This document shows, one piece after another, positions 26,349 to 36,150 of a DNA stretch of 64,000 bases (within the stretch, counting starts at the first letter, position 1; every line of letters begins with the position of its first letter). Source of the DNA: Psychrobacillus sp032154225. Its GTDB lineage: Bacteria; Bacillota; Bacilli; Bacillales_A; Planococcaceae. Location of the stretch: positions 1-64,000 of the forward strand of contig NZ_JALDYF010000006.1 in the NCBI RefSeq assembly GCF_032154225.1. The letters are read 5' to 3'. The notes under the pieces are model-generated. The model was not told the origin of the DNA. It saw nothing but the letters and a program-made list of their open reading frames with translations, and made no database searches. Made by a program: the position numbers and the translations under genes.

Positions 26349-28325
26349 GTGGCGTCTTTTTTTAGAAAACGACCAATTCGATATCCACTCGTTTTGTTTA
26401 TGCTACTCGGTGTAGTTGCATCCTATTTACTTCTGTCTAGCAATATATTAGTCGGGTTACTATTTGCTTTGTTAGTTATAGGAGTGTCTATTTATTCATG
26501 GATACTTGAGCAGCGAGTGTATGAAGAAACAGAAAAACATATTGAAACACTTTCTTACCGAATGAAAAAAGTCGGCGAGGAAGCACTTTTAGAAATGCCT
26601 ATAGGGATCATATTGATTAATGATCAATATGTCATTGAATGGGCAAATCCGTATATGACACAAAAGCTTCCATTCGATACGATTATTGGTGAGGGGCTTG
26701 TTTCTATATCTAAGGATTTTCAACAGCTCTTGAAGCAAGAAGATTCAAAAGAAATGACTATTTCTTTAGATGATAAGGACTACAAAGTATTTTATAAGGC
26801 AGAAGAAAAGCTTCTTTATTTCTTTGACATTACAGAACAAGTAGAAATGGAATCCTTGTATTATGGTGACCGTACGGTAATAGCTGTTTTGTTTATTGAT
26901 AATTATGATGAAATAGCGCAAGGAATGGACGATCAAACAAGAGGACAGCTAAATAGCATAGTGACATCTTGTGTAAACAATTGGGGAGCACGGTACGGTA
27001 TTTATGTAAAACGGATATCCTCGGATCGATTTTTAGCCGTCTATAACGAATCTATTTTAGTAGAATTGGAAAAAAGTAAGTTTTCTATACTAGATGATAT
27101 AAGAGAAACGACTTCTAAATTTGGCTTCTCACTTACTTTGAGTGTTGGGGTAGGTGCAGGTTCAACGTCGCTTGTCGAGCTTGGAGAGTTAGCACAGTCT
27201 AGTCTTGACTTAGTATTAGGACGTGGTGGCGATCAAGTAGCGATTAAGCAACCAAGTGGAAAAGTGAAATTTTATGGTGGGAAAACAAATCCAGTGGAAA
27301 AAAGAACGCGAGTCCGCGCAAGGGTTATCTCCCATGCACTTCGTGATTTGATCCAAGATAGTGACCAGGTTTTTGTTATGGGACACAGGATGCCTGATAT
27401 GGATGCAATTGGAGCAGCTGTTGGAGTAAGAAAAATGGCTGAAATGAATAAAGTTGAAGGTTATGTCATTATTGATTTTAATGAGCTAGACAAGAGTGTC
27501 CTTCGATTAATGGCTGAGATCAAGAAAAAACCAGAGTTGTTTTCACATTTTATAACGCCTGAAGAAGCGATGAATAAAATGACCGATAAAACGTTGTTAG
27601 TCGTTGTCGATACACATAAACCAAGTTTAGTAATTGAAGAAAAGTTACTTCAAAAAGCAGAAAAAATTGTTGTTATTGACCACCATAGAAGAGGAGAAGA
27701 GTTTATCTCTCCTACGATGCTTGTGTATATGGAGCCTTATGCTTCATCGACATCAGAGCTTGTAACAGAATTGATTGAGTATCAGCCGAAAAATGAGAAA
27801 ATTAATATGTTAGAGGCTACTTCAATGCTTGCAGGCATAATTGTTGATACGAAAAGCTTTACACTACGTACAGGGGCTAGAACGTTTGAAGCAGCATCCT
27901 ATTTACGCACTTTTGGTGCGGATACAGTACTTGTGCAACAATTGTTGAAAGAGGATATAGATACGTATATTGAGCGTTCTAAAATCGTTCAAACGGTTGA
28001 ATTTTTCAAAGAAGGTATTGCCATTGGTCATGGACCTGAAAATGTATCTTACAGTCAAGTTCTACTTGCTCAAACTGCTGACATACTACTAACGATGAAT
28101 GATGTTAGTGCTTCATTTGTCGTTGGACGGAAAAGTGATTCGTCTTTAGCGATAAGCGCGAGATCTCTTGGGGACATAAATGTACAGCTAGTTATGGAGA
28201 AGCTTAGTGGCGGAGGTCATTTAACAAATGCAGCTTGCCAACTAGAAAATGTAACAATAGAAGAAGCAATAGAAATGCTAAAACAAGCGATAGAAGAGAC
28301 ACTTGAAGGAGGAAAATCAGAATGA
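26349..28325 (+). CDS. gdpP: cyclic di-AMP phosphodiesterase GdpP
   Basis: GdpP (658 aa) hydrolyses c-di-AMP and so influences cell-wall homeostasis, potassium balance and beta-lactam tolerance. It has two transmembrane helices (about 12-50), a PAS domain (about 75-155), a degenerate GGDEF domain (about 170-300) and a DHH/DHHA1 phosphoesterase module with GHRMPDMDAIGAA, VVDTHKP, VIDHHRR and the C-terminal GGGHLTNAA. All key DHH metal ligands are visible. The GTG start at 26349 has SD AAGGAG. It overlaps rplI by ATGA. Confidence 0.96.
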   Translation: MASFFRKRPIRYPLVLFMLLGVVASYLLLSSNILVGLLFALLVIGVSIYSWILEQRVYEETEKHIETLSYRMKKVGEEALLEMPIGIILINDQYVIEWANPYMTQKLPFDTIIGEGLVSISKDFQQLLKQEDSKEMTISLDDKDYKVFYKAEEKLLYFFDITEQVEMESLYYGDRTVIAVLFIDNYDEIAQGMDDQTRGQLNSIVTSCVNNWGARYGIYVKRISSDRFLAVYNESILVELEKSKFSILDDIRETTSKFGFSLTLSVGVGAGSTSLVELGELAQSSLDLVLGRGGDQVAIKQPSGKVKFYGGKTNPVEKRTRVRARVISHALRDLIQDSDQVFVMGHRMPDMDAIGAAVGVRKMAEMNKVEGYVIIDFNELDKSVLRLMAEIKKKPELFSHFITPEEAMNKMTDKTLLVVVDTHKPSLVIEEKLLQKAEKIVVIDHHRRGEEFISPTMLVYMEPYASSTSELVTELIEYQPKNEKINMLEATSMLAGIIVDTKSFTLRTGARTFEAASYLRTFGADTVLVQQLLKEDIDTYIERSKIVQTVEFFKEGIAIGHGPENVSYSQVLLAQTADILLTMNDVSASFVVGRKSDSSLAISARSLGDINVQLVMEKLSGGGHLTNAACQLENVTIEEAIEMLKQAIEETLEGGKSE

Positions 28326-28771
28326 AAGTAGTATTTTTAAAAGACGTAAAAGGAAAAGGTAAAAAGGGAGAAATAAAAAATGTTGCAGATGGATATGCAC
28401 ATAACTTTTTACTAAAAAATAATCTAGCGGTGGAAGCAAACCAAGCAGCTATAAGTGCATTAGAAGGACAAAAGAAAAAATCAGAAAAAGAAGCAGCAGA
28501 AGAACTAGCTGAAGCTAAGAAGCTAAAAGAAACTTTAGAAAAGCTAACTGTTGAACTAAAAGCAAAATCAGGAAATGATGGTCGTTTGTTTGGTTCAATA
28601 ACAACAAAACAAATTGCAGCACAATTAGAAAAAGTATCTGGTATTAAACTTGATAAACGTAAAATGGACTTAGAAGATGCTATTCGTGCACTTGGATACA
28701 CAGATGTACCTGTTAAACTTCATCAAGAAGTAATGGCAACATTAAAAGTACATGTAACAGAAGAAGCGTAA
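28322..28771 (+). CDS. rplI: 50S ribosomal protein L9
   Basis: A 149-aa protein with an N-terminal rRNA-binding domain (MKVVFLKDVKGKGKKGEIKNVADGYAHNFLLKNNLA), a long connecting helix rich in Lys/Glu/Ala and a C-terminal domain containing GRLFGSITTKQIA. Length is typical. It is coupled to gdpP by a 4-bp overlap and precedes dnaB by 12 bp. Confidence 0.99.
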   Translation: MKVVFLKDVKGKGKKGEIKNVADGYAHNFLLKNNLAVEANQAAISALEGQKKKSEKEAAEELAEAKKLKETLEKLTVELKAKSGNDGRLFGSITTKQIAAQLEKVSGIKLDKRKMDLEDAIRALGYTDVPVKLHQEVMATLKVHVTEEA

Positions 28772-28783
28772 GGAGAGAGGTAA

Positions 28784-30142
28784 ATGAGCGATCCATTGTT
28801 GGACCGTGTGCCCCCGCATAACCAAGAAGCTGAACAATCTGTCATTGGAGCTATATTTTTAGAACCACAAGCATTAATAAATGCAGCAGAAATTATAATG
28901 CCGGAAGACTTTTATCGAGTTGCACATCAAATTATCTTTCAAACGATGATTCGATTAAGTGATCAAGGAAAAGCAATTGATGTTGTTACTGTAACGGAAG
29001 AATTATCTGCGAAAAAAGAATTAGAAGATGTCGGTGGTATTTCTTATATAAGCGAGATTGCAAATAGTGTTCCGACCGCAGCAAATATTAGTCACTATGC
29101 AAAAATTGTTGAAGAAAAATCAATTTTACGCCGATTAATTCGTGTAGCCACTACAATTGTAGAGGATGGATTTACAAGAGAAGATGAAGTCGAGGCTTTA
29201 TTATCAGAAGCTGAACGAAAAATGATGGAAGTTGCCAGCAGAAAAAATGTTGGTGATTTTAAGCATATAAAAGATGTATTAGTGGAAACATATGATAACA
29301 TCGAAAAACTTCACACAAGAAAAGGCGATGTAACAGGAGTTCCAACAGGATTTCGTGACTTGGATCGCATTACGGCTGGTTTCCAACGAAACGACTTAAT
29401 CATTGTTGCAGCACGTCCATCTGTAGGGAAAACAGCTTTCGCCCTCAATGTTGCTCAAAATGTAGCAACAAAAACGGACGAAAATGTAGCCATCTTTAGT
29501 TTGGAGATGGGAGCAGAGCAGTTAGTAATGCGTATGCTTTGTGCAGAAGGAAATATTGATGCACAAGTACTGCGTACAGGATCACTCGAAGGAGAAGATT
29601 GGCGCAAGCTGACAATGGCAATGGGAAGCTTATCGAATGCAGGAATTTTTATCGATGATACTCCTGGTATTCGTGTAAATGAAATACGTTCCAAATGCCG
29701 CCGCCTACAACAGGAACACGGCTTAGGTATGATTATGATTGATTACTTACAGCTTATCCAAGGAAGTAGCAGTGGTGGACAAGCAAACCGTCAACAAGAG
29801 GTTTCTGAAATTTCGCGTTCACTTAAAGGGTTAGCACGTGAATTAAAAGTACCAGTTATAGCATTATCACAGCTTTCACGTGGAGTGGAGCAGCGACAAG
29901 ATAAAAGACCAATGATGTCCGATTTACGTGAATCAGGTTCTATTGAGCAGGATGCGGATATTGTTTCGTTTTTATATCGAGAAGATTATTATGATAAAGA
30001 AACTGAAAATCAAAACATGATTGAAATAATCATTGCGAAGCAGCGTAATGGTCCAACAGGAACTGTTACATTAGCATTCGTGAAGGAATTCAATAAATTT
30101 GTAAATATAGACTGGAGTCAGCATCAATCTCCTCCAGCATAA
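28784..30142 (+). CDS. dnaB: replicative DNA helicase DnaB (named DnaC in Bacillus)
   Basis: Hexameric 5'-3' replicative helicase, 452 aa. The N-terminal helicase domain starts PPHNQEAEQSVIGAIFLEP. The RecA-like motor has Walker A ARPSVGKTAFALN near 205, IFSLEMGAEQLVMRM, Walker B MIMIDYLQLIQG and the C-terminal ESGSIEQDADIVSFLYRED. SD GGAGAGAGG. No intein or insertion is seen. Confidence 0.98.
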   Translation: MSDPLLDRVPPHNQEAEQSVIGAIFLEPQALINAAEIIMPEDFYRVAHQIIFQTMIRLSDQGKAIDVVTVTEELSAKKELEDVGGISYISEIANSVPTAANISHYAKIVEEKSILRRLIRVATTIVEDGFTREDEVEALLSEAERKMMEVASRKNVGDFKHIKDVLVETYDNIEKLHTRKGDVTGVPTGFRDLDRITAGFQRNDLIIVAARPSVGKTAFALNVAQNVATKTDENVAIFSLEMGAEQLVMRMLCAEGNIDAQVLRTGSLEGEDWRKLTMAMGSLSNAGIFIDDTPGIRVNEIRSKCRRLQQEHGLGMIMIDYLQLIQGSSSGGQANRQQEVSEISRSLKGLARELKVPVIALSQLSRGVEQRQDKRPMMSDLRESGSIEQDADIVSFLYREDYYDKETENQNMIEIIIAKQRNGPTGTVTLAFVKEFNKFVNIDWSQHQSPPA

Positions 30143-30148
30143 CAATAA

Positions 30149-30194
30149 ACACGAACGATAAATGAATGTATCATTTATATGTTCGTGTTTTTTT
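30149..30194 (+). terminator. dnaB terminator, possibly also a PurR operator
   Basis: ACACGAACGATAAATG pairs imperfectly with CATTTATATGTTCGTGT, followed by eight T. The arms contain CGAAC (30152-30156) and GTTCG (30181-30185), 24 bp apart. That is the core and approximate spacing of a PurBox pair, and it sits just upstream of the purA promoter. Terminator use is clear; operator use is a suggestion. Confidence 0.7.
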
Positions 30195-30204
30195 GCTAAA
30201 TTTA

Positions 30205-30233
30205 TTGACCTTCCATTAATTTCTTGTTACAAT
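30205..30233 (+). promoter_or_regulatory. purA promoter
   Basis: TTGACC (30205-30210), 17-bp spacer, TACAAT (30228-30233), 49 bp upstream of the purA start codon. Confidence 0.75.
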
Positions 30234-30282
30234 TACACTGATTTTAATCAGGACATATATATGTCTGACGGAGGTGTTGGGA

Positions 30283-31569
30283 ATGCCATCAGTAGTAGTA
30301 GTTGGTACACAATGGGGAGACGAAGGAAAAGGAAAGATTACAGACTTTCTATCCGAGAATTCAGAAGTAATTGCACGATACCAAGGCGGCAATAATGCGG
30401 GGCATACAATTATTTTTGGAGGAGAAACATATAAGCTTCACCTTATTCCTTCAGGTATTTTTTACAAAGATAAAGTCTCTGTTATAGGAAATGGCATGGT
30501 TGTAGATCCAAGAGCGCTAGTGAAAGAACTAAAAGGATTGCATGATCGTGGTGTAACTACAGAAAATCTACGCATTTCTAACCGAGCACATGTAATTCTT
30601 CCTTATCATATTAAACAAGATGAAAAGGAAGAAGCGCGTAGAGGGGCAAACAAAATCGGAACAACGGGTAAAGGGATTGGTCCAGCTTATATGGACAAAG
30701 CTGCACGTATTGGCATTCGAATTGCTGATCTGTTGGATTATGAAGTGTTCAAAGAAAAATTAGAACTGAATTTAGCCGAGAAAAATAGATTGTTCGAGAA
30801 GTTTTATGAAACAGAAGGCTTTACTGTGGAAGAAATTTTAGAAGAATTTTATGCTTACGGTCAAGAGATTGAACAATATGTAACAGATACTTCAAAAGTG
30901 TTAAACGATGCATTAGATGAAGGACGCCGCGTACTATTTGAAGGAGCACAAGGTGTAATGCTTGATATTGACCAAGGGACATACCCATTTGTTACTTCTT
31001 CTAATCCTGTTGCTGGAGGAGTTACAATAGGTGCTGGTGTTGGTCCAACAAAAATTTCCCATGTAGTTGGAGTATGCAAAGCCTATACATCGCGTGTAGG
31101 AGATGGGCCATTCCCAACTGAACTTTTTGATGAAATTGGCAATCAAATCCGCGAAGTCGGAAAAGAGTATGGAACAACAACAGGAAGACCACGTCGGATT
31201 GGGTGGTTTGATACAGTAGTTATTAGACATGCTAGCCGTGTTAGTGGCTTAACGGACTTAACAGTAAACTCGATTGATGTTTTGAGTGGATTAGAAACCG
31301 TTAAAATTTGTACAGCTTATGAGTATAAGGGAGAATTAATTACGGAGTATCCAGCAAATCTTCGTATGCTTGCAGAATGTAAACCAGTATATGAAGAACT
31401 GCCAGGTTGGAGCGAAGACATTACAAGTTGTAAATCACTTGATGAGTTACCAGAAACTGCTCGTCATTATTTAGAACGTATCTCTCAACTTACAGGAGTA
31501 CAAATTTCTATTTTCTCAGTAGGACCAGATCGTACTCAAACAAATATTATTTCGAGCGTTTGGAGATAA
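30283..31569 (+). CDS. purA: adenylosuccinate synthetase
   Basis: Catalyses IMP + aspartate + GTP to adenylosuccinate, the first committed step of AMP synthesis. The 428-aa protein has the N-terminal GTP loop VVVGTQWGDEGKGKITDFL, the catalytic Asp/His region (GGNNAGHTI) and the conserved GPAYMDKAARIGIR and TTTGRPRRIGWFD segments. The ATG at 30283 follows SD GGAGGTG; a GTG nine bases upstream overlaps this SD and is rejected. A single-gene unit between two terminators. Confidence 0.98.
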   Translation: MPSVVVVGTQWGDEGKGKITDFLSENSEVIARYQGGNNAGHTIIFGGETYKLHLIPSGIFYKDKVSVIGNGMVVDPRALVKELKGLHDRGVTTENLRISNRAHVILPYHIKQDEKEEARRGANKIGTTGKGIGPAYMDKAARIGIRIADLLDYEVFKEKLELNLAEKNRLFEKFYETEGFTVEEILEEFYAYGQEIEQYVTDTSKVLNDALDEGRRVLFEGAQGVMLDIDQGTYPFVTSSNPVAGGVTIGAGVGPTKISHVVGVCKAYTSRVGDGPFPTELFDEIGNQIREVGKEYGTTTGRPRRIGWFDTVVIRHASRVSGLTDLTVNSIDVLSGLETVKICTAYEYKGELITEYPANLRMLAECKPVYEELPGWSEDITSCKSLDELPETARHYLERISQLTGVQISIFSVGPDRTQTNIISSVWR

Positions 31570-31583
31570 TTAAAGAAACAAAA

Positions 31584-31621
31584 AACGTCAAGAAGTTCTA
31601 ACTTCTTGACGTTTTTTTTGA
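31584..31621 (+). terminator. purA terminator
   Basis: Perfect 14-bp stem AACGTCAAGAAGTT/AACTTCTTGACGTT with a 2-nt centre, followed by eight T; 14 bp after purA. Confidence 0.95.
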
Positions 31622-31921
31622 AATTAAGACAGCGTGAATTTATTAAAACCTTCAATTATTACAAATATAACAATGAATAAAGGACTTTTATGTATAAAAT
31701 TTGGTTAATTTGGTGAAAGATTAAATAAGAAAGTCGAAAATGTATATCAAAAGAATTATTTTTTTGAAAATCACGCCATATTGTGGTAGGAAATGGAATG
31801 AATGATACATTTTCTTTACAATATGTAATAAAACTACACGTACCTATTACAAATGTGGTAAATTAGAAGAGCGTGAAAATTAGAAGTAATAATTTTTTAT
31901 GAGTTTGGAAGGGGCTTTATC
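31622..31921 (+). other. 300-bp gene-free upstream region of the M23 peptidase
   Basis: AT-rich, with no ORF and no clear RNA element. Several TGTAAT/ATTACA half-sites occur (for example near 31827 and 31851), but none forms the TGTWAH-N5-TGTWAH repeat expected for WalR, so no operator is called. The only strong signal is the SD GGAAGGGG before the ATG at 31922. Confidence 0.5.
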
Positions 31922-33397
31922 ATGTTTTTGAAAAGAAAGAATGAAGAACAACGAGGAACTAAATTAGATGTTCTTTCAAACAGAAAGTCAAATATGATGA
32001 AAAAAGCAGCCATATCAATATTGCTTATTTCAAGTATATCTTTCAATATGGCTTTTGCCAAAGAAGGTGAAAGTGCCGGATTAAAAGAAATTTACCATGT
32101 GTACTCAAGTGGACAATACGTAGGTGCATTATCAGATAAAGATGCAATACAACAAATTGCAGATAAAAAAATTAAAAATTCAAGCTCCCAGTATGAGGAC
32201 TTAACTTTAAAAGCAGGTTCAGGCTTGTCGATAGTACCTGAACAAGTATTTACATCTTCTACAAACGATGAAGCTACACTTAAAAAACTAGATGAATTAA
32301 TTCAAGTAGAAGCAACAGCATTTGCATTATCTATCAATGACGAGATTGCCGTCTACGTCAAAGATTTAGTAGCTTATCAGGAAGCAATTCAGAAACTTAA
32401 ACTGCATTTTATTTCAGAGGCTGAGTTGAACACACTGGAAGCACGAAAGAGTTCTAATGAGATTTTACCCGAATTAAAAGAAGATGAAACACGAATTTCA
32501 GATTTAATTTTAAGTGAAAAAGTTTCAGGCGTAACTGTTGATGTGAACCCTGAAAAAATTATTTCACCGGATGAAGCTGTAAAGCTATTACTAGATGGTA
32601 CACTTGAACAGCAAGTATATGAAGTAGCTGCTGGAGATGTTTTAGGTGGAATTGCGAAAAAGCATAACTTAACTACAGCAGAACTTATCAATATAAATCC
32701 AGGTATTACAGATACGACTCTTCTACAAATAGGGCAACCTTTAAATGTAACAGTTTTAAAGCCACTTATTAAAGTAGAAGTACATTACGAGAAAAAAGCT
32801 GTTGAAGTAATGGAACATATGAAAAAAGTAGAAGAAACAGATGAGATGCCTAAAGGTGAGACAAAAGTGAAACAAGAAGGTTCAGATGGTAAGAGGGTTG
32901 CAACCTATCTTATTCGTAAAGAAAATGGTATTCAAGTTGGTCAAACTATGACATCTGAAACTATTTTGGTAGAACCAAAAGAACATATTGTACTAAAAGG
33001 AACAAAAGTTATCCCTTCTAGAGGATCAGGTTCTTTTGCTTGGCCTGCTCAAGGTGGGTATATTTCAAGTAAAATGGGTTATCGTTGGGGCCGTAAACAT
33101 GAAGGTATCGATATTGCACGTCCAAGTGGCTTTACGATTAAAGCAACAGATAACGGAGTAGTAATAGCTGCTGGCTGGGATGGTACATATGGTCAAAGAG
33201 TTATTATCGATCATCAAAATGGATATAAAACTACTTATGCTCACATGTCTTCAATTAGTGTAAGTACGGGAGATATTGTTCCACAAGGATTTAAACTAGG
33301 TGTAATGGGAAGTACTGGCCGTTCTACAGGAACCCATTTGCATTTTGAAGTAGAGAAAAATGGTGCAACGATAAATCCAATGTCTGTTTTAAAATAA
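31922..33397 (+). CDS. secreted LysM-G5-M23 peptidoglycan endopeptidase
   Basis: A 491-aa exported protein. A 27-residue basic, polar N-terminus precedes a signal segment (about 28-46, AISILLISSISFNMAFA). An N-terminal region of about 180 residues follows, then a LysM domain (about 235-280, VAAGDVLGGIAKKHNLTTAEL), a G5 domain (about 282-365) and a C-terminal LytM/M23 metalloprotease (about 372-490). The zinc ligands are visible in KHEGIDIA and THLHFEVEKNG, with TYAHMSS between them. It should cut peptide cross-bridges in the cell wall. It lies directly upstream of walRK, the master regulators of wall hydrolases, so WalR control is plausible, but no operator was confirmed. Confidence 0.9.
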   Translation: MFLKRKNEEQRGTKLDVLSNRKSNMMKKAAISILLISSISFNMAFAKEGESAGLKEIYHVYSSGQYVGALSDKDAIQQIADKKIKNSSSQYEDLTLKAGSGLSIVPEQVFTSSTNDEATLKKLDELIQVEATAFALSINDEIAVYVKDLVAYQEAIQKLKLHFISEAELNTLEARKSSNEILPELKEDETRISDLILSEKVSGVTVDVNPEKIISPDEAVKLLLDGTLEQQVYEVAAGDVLGGIAKKHNLTTAELININPGITDTTLLQIGQPLNVTVLKPLIKVEVHYEKKAVEVMEHMKKVEETDEMPKGETKVKQEGSDGKRVATYLIRKENGIQVGQTMTSETILVEPKEHIVLKGTKVIPSRGSGSFAWPAQGGYISSKMGYRWGRKHEGIDIARPSGFTIKATDNGVVIAAGWDGTYGQRVIIDHQNGYKTTYAHMSSISVSTGDIVPQGFKLGVMGSTGRSTGTHLHFEVEKNGATINPMSVLK

Positions 33398-33410
33398 TAA
33401 TAATATGTAG

Positions 33411-33442
33411 AAGACGGTCACTAGTTTGGCCGTCTTTTTTTA
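33411..33442 (+). terminator. M23 peptidase terminator
   Basis: AAGACGG (33411-33417) pairs with CCGTCTT (33430-33436), followed by a T-run, 13 bp after the stop. Confidence 0.85.
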
Positions 33443-33479
33443 TATCATTAAGCAAGTAAAAAGATTGACGTAATATAAA

Positions 33480-33493
33480 ATTTCCCGGGAAAT
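33480..33493. other. Noc-binding site (NBS)
   Basis: ATTTCCCGGGAAAT is a perfect match to the 14-bp palindromic Noc consensus, in the intergenic region upstream of walR. The window encodes Noc at 17104. Such sites are spread over the chromosome except near the terminus. Confidence 0.85.
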
Positions 33494-33616
33494 AATAGAA
33501 TAGTGAGTATTCCTTTAAGGATGCGGATAGATAAAAAGCATGTTAGAGTAAGAGAATAAATGTAAATATTAATTCGTTTAAATATATAGAGAATAGATAA
33601 GAGAGGGGTTTAGTTA

Positions 33617-34321
33617 ATGAGCAAAAAAATATTAGTAGTGGATGATGAAAAGCCAATTGCAGATATCCTTCAGTTCAATTTGAAAAAAGAAGGGTACCAA
33701 GTTTACTGTGCTTATGATGGAGATGAAGCTATAAGAAAAGCTGAAGAAATTCAGCCTGATTTGATGCTGTTAGATATCATGCTTCCGAACAGAGATGGAA
33801 TGGAAGTTTGTAGAGAGCTTAGAAAAAAGTATGATTTCCCAATCATTATGCTAACCGCAAAGGACTCTGAGATTGATAAAGTTTTAGGCTTAGAGCTTGG
33901 AGCAGATGATTACGTAACAAAACCATTTAGCACACGAGAGTTAATAGCACGTGTGAAAGCGAATATGAGAAGACATCAAACAGTACAGGATGATGCAGAA
34001 GTAGTAACAAATGATATTACGGTAGGACCATTAATCATACAGCCAGATGCTTATTTAGTATTAAAAAGAGATGAAACAATTGAATTAACGCATCGCGAAT
34101 TTGAGTTGTTACATTACTTAGCAAAGCATATAGGCCAAGTCATGACGAGAGAGCATTTGCTACAAACAGTATGGGGTTATGATTATTTTGGAGATGTTCG
34201 TACTGTAGACGTAACGATTCGTCGTTTACGCGAGAAAATTGAAGATAATCCTAGTCATCCAACATGGATTGTCACTAGACGAGGCGTTGGCTACTATTTA
34301 CGAAGTCCTGAACAGGAGTAG
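33617..34321 (+). CDS. walR: two-component response regulator WalR (YycF)
   Basis: An OmpR/PhoB-type response regulator of 234 aa that is essential in many Firmicutes and controls cell-wall hydrolase genes. The receiver domain has the acidic pair DDE (8-10), phospho-acceptor Asp in LLDIMLPNRDG near residue 53 and Lys in VTKPFS. The C-terminal winged helix has the recognition region GDVRTVDVTIRRLREKIEDNP. SD GAGAGGGG. Followed 5 bp later by walK. Confidence 0.98.
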   Translation: MSKKILVVDDEKPIADILQFNLKKEGYQVYCAYDGDEAIRKAEEIQPDLMLLDIMLPNRDGMEVCRELRKKYDFPIIMLTAKDSEIDKVLGLELGADDYVTKPFSTRELIARVKANMRRHQTVQDDAEVVTNDITVGPLIIQPDAYLVLKRDETIELTHREFELLHYLAKHIGQVMTREHLLQTVWGYDYFGDVRTVDVTIRRLREKIEDNPSHPTWIVTRRGVGYYLRSPEQE

Positions 34322-34326
34322 AAAGA

Positions 34327-36150
34327 ATGCAAAAGGTTGGCTATTTTAAATCGATACACGTTAAAATTGTGCTCATTTATGTCTTATTAATCATTATTGC
34401 TATGCAAATTATTGGTTTATACTTTGTACGTGGGCTAGAGCAAACATTGAGAGAAAATTTTCAACAGTCTATCACGGATAGAGTAGACTTGCTTGAATTT
34501 AGCGTGAGAGAAGAAATCTTGAAAATACGACATGAAGGAGACGCAACTGTAGAGCAAAGTTTGCGTTCTATTTTGTCTGGATTAAATTCGTACGATATAA
34601 AAGAAGTTCGTGTTATTGATGAGAGATATCAAATTCTCGCAACCTCTGATATTAATAATCAATCAATTGTTGGACAAAGGTCGATTGATGAACTAGTAAG
34701 AAAGTCTATCACTGCCGAAACTGTCTTTGATAACATTTATCGTGATTCTAAAACAAAAAATAGGGTTTGGATATTAGCGACACCCATTGTTTCACAAGGA
34801 AACGTAATAGGAACACTTTATATGGAATCGAATATAGAAAATGTCTTTGGTCAAATGAATGAGATTAATCAAATTCTCGCAGGTGGAACTGCAATAGCAC
34901 TCGTGATTACGATTGTACTTGGAATATTGATCGCTCAAACAATTACCCGTCCGATTTCAGATATGAGAAGGCAAGCACAAGCGATGGCAAAAGGAAACTA
35001 CTCAAGAAAAGTACGGGTATATGGAACGGATGAAATTGGACAGCTAGCGATAGCCTTTAACCACCTAACGAACCGTTTGCAGGAAGCCCAATCAACGACA
35101 GAAGCAGAACGAAGAAAACTCGCATCGGTTTTGACCAACATGACAGATGGTGTAATTGCAACGGATCGTAAAGGAAGAGTTATCTTAATCAACGATCCTG
35201 CACTTAGATTATTAAGGATTCCTAGAGAAATGGTTTTAAATAGACCAATTATTTCTGTGTTAGGCATTGACACTTCACTTTCATTTGAAGATTTAATACA
35301 TTCAAAGGAAGCAATGACACTTGATTTTAGTACGAATGAAAGACCGTTTATATTACGAGCAAACTTTTCCGTTATTCAAAAAGAAACAGGTTTTGTAAAT
35401 GGACTAATTGCAGTTTTACATGACAACACAGAACAAGAGAAAATAGACATGGAGCGTCGAGAGTTTGTAGCAAACGTTTCCCATGAGCTACGAACCCCAC
35501 TTACGACAATGAGCAGTTATTTAGAAGCGCTTGCAGATGGTGCCTGGAAAGATGAAGAAATTGCACCGTCATTTTTACAGGTAACGCAAACTGAGACGGA
35601 GCGAATGATTCGACTTGTAAACGACTTACTTCAGTTATCGAAAATGGATAGTAGAGATTATGAATTAAATCGTGAAATTGTGAATTTCAATCAGTTTTTT
35701 AACCGAATCATTAATAGATTTGAGCTATCTAAGCCACAGCATGTAACTTTTCATCGAATGCTTCCTGAAACACAGTATCTTGTAGATATTGATACGGATA
35801 AGCTGACGCAAGTAATGGATAATATTATTTCAAATGCGTTAAAGTATTCACCTGACGGAGGAAATATTCGGTTTGGCATAGTCGTGAAGGATAGCTTATT
35901 GAAGGTTATGATTTCAGATGATGGTTTGGGAATTCCAACCGAAAATGTAGATAGAATTTTTGACCGTTTTTACCGAGTAGACCGAGCGAGAGCAAGATCA
36001 ATGGGAGGCACTGGTCTCGGCTTAGCAATTGCTCGGGAAATGATAGAAGCACATGGGGGTTCCATTTGGGCAGAGAGTGAAGAAGGACATGGAACAACTG
36101 TATTCTTCACTCTTGAAATTGAAATGGATGAGGATGGTGAGTGGGATTGA
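34327..36150 (+). CDS. walK: sensor histidine kinase WalK (YycG)
   Basis: A 607-aa membrane kinase partner of WalR. It has TM1 (about 10-32), an extracellular Cache-like sensor, TM2 (about 183-203), HAMP (about 204-257), PAS (about 262-370) and HisKA with the phospho-His in FVANVSHELRTPL. The HATPase domain has N box NIISNALKYSPDGG and G boxes DDGLGIP and GGTGLGLAIARE. It ends in an acidic tail that overlaps walH by about 10 bp. The complete domain set suggests a functional kinase. Confidence 0.98.
   Translation: MQKVGYFKSIHVKIVLIYVLLIIIAMQIIGLYFVRGLEQTLRENFQQSITDRVDLLEFSVREEILKIRHEGDATVEQSLRSILSGLNSYDIKEVRVIDERYQILATSDINNQSIVGQRSIDELVRKSITAETVFDNIYRDSKTKNRVWILATPIVSQGNVIGTLYMESNIENVFGQMNEINQILAGGTAIALVITIVLGILIAQTITRPISDMRRQAQAMAKGNYSRKVRVYGTDEIGQLAIAFNHLTNRLQEAQSTTEAERRKLASVLTNMTDGVIATDRKGRVILINDPALRLLRIPREMVLNRPIISVLGIDTSLSFEDLIHSKEAMTLDFSTNERPFILRANFSVIQKETGFVNGLIAVLHDNTEQEKIDMERREFVANVSHELRTPLTTMSSYLEALADGAWKDEEIAPSFLQVTQTETERMIRLVNDLLQLSKMDSRDYELNREIVNFNQFFNRIINRFELSKPQHVTFHRMLPETQYLVDIDTDKLTQVMDNIISNALKYSPDGGNIRFGIVVKDSLLKVMISDDGLGIPTENVDRIFDRFYRVDRARARSMGGTGLGLAIAREMIEAHGGSIWAESEEGHGTTVFFTLEIEMDEDGEWD

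Noticed and set aside
31622..31921. WalR operator before the M23 peptidase gene
   Set aside because: TGTAAT-like half-sites are present, but no pair has the required direct-repeat spacing of 5 bases between hexamers.
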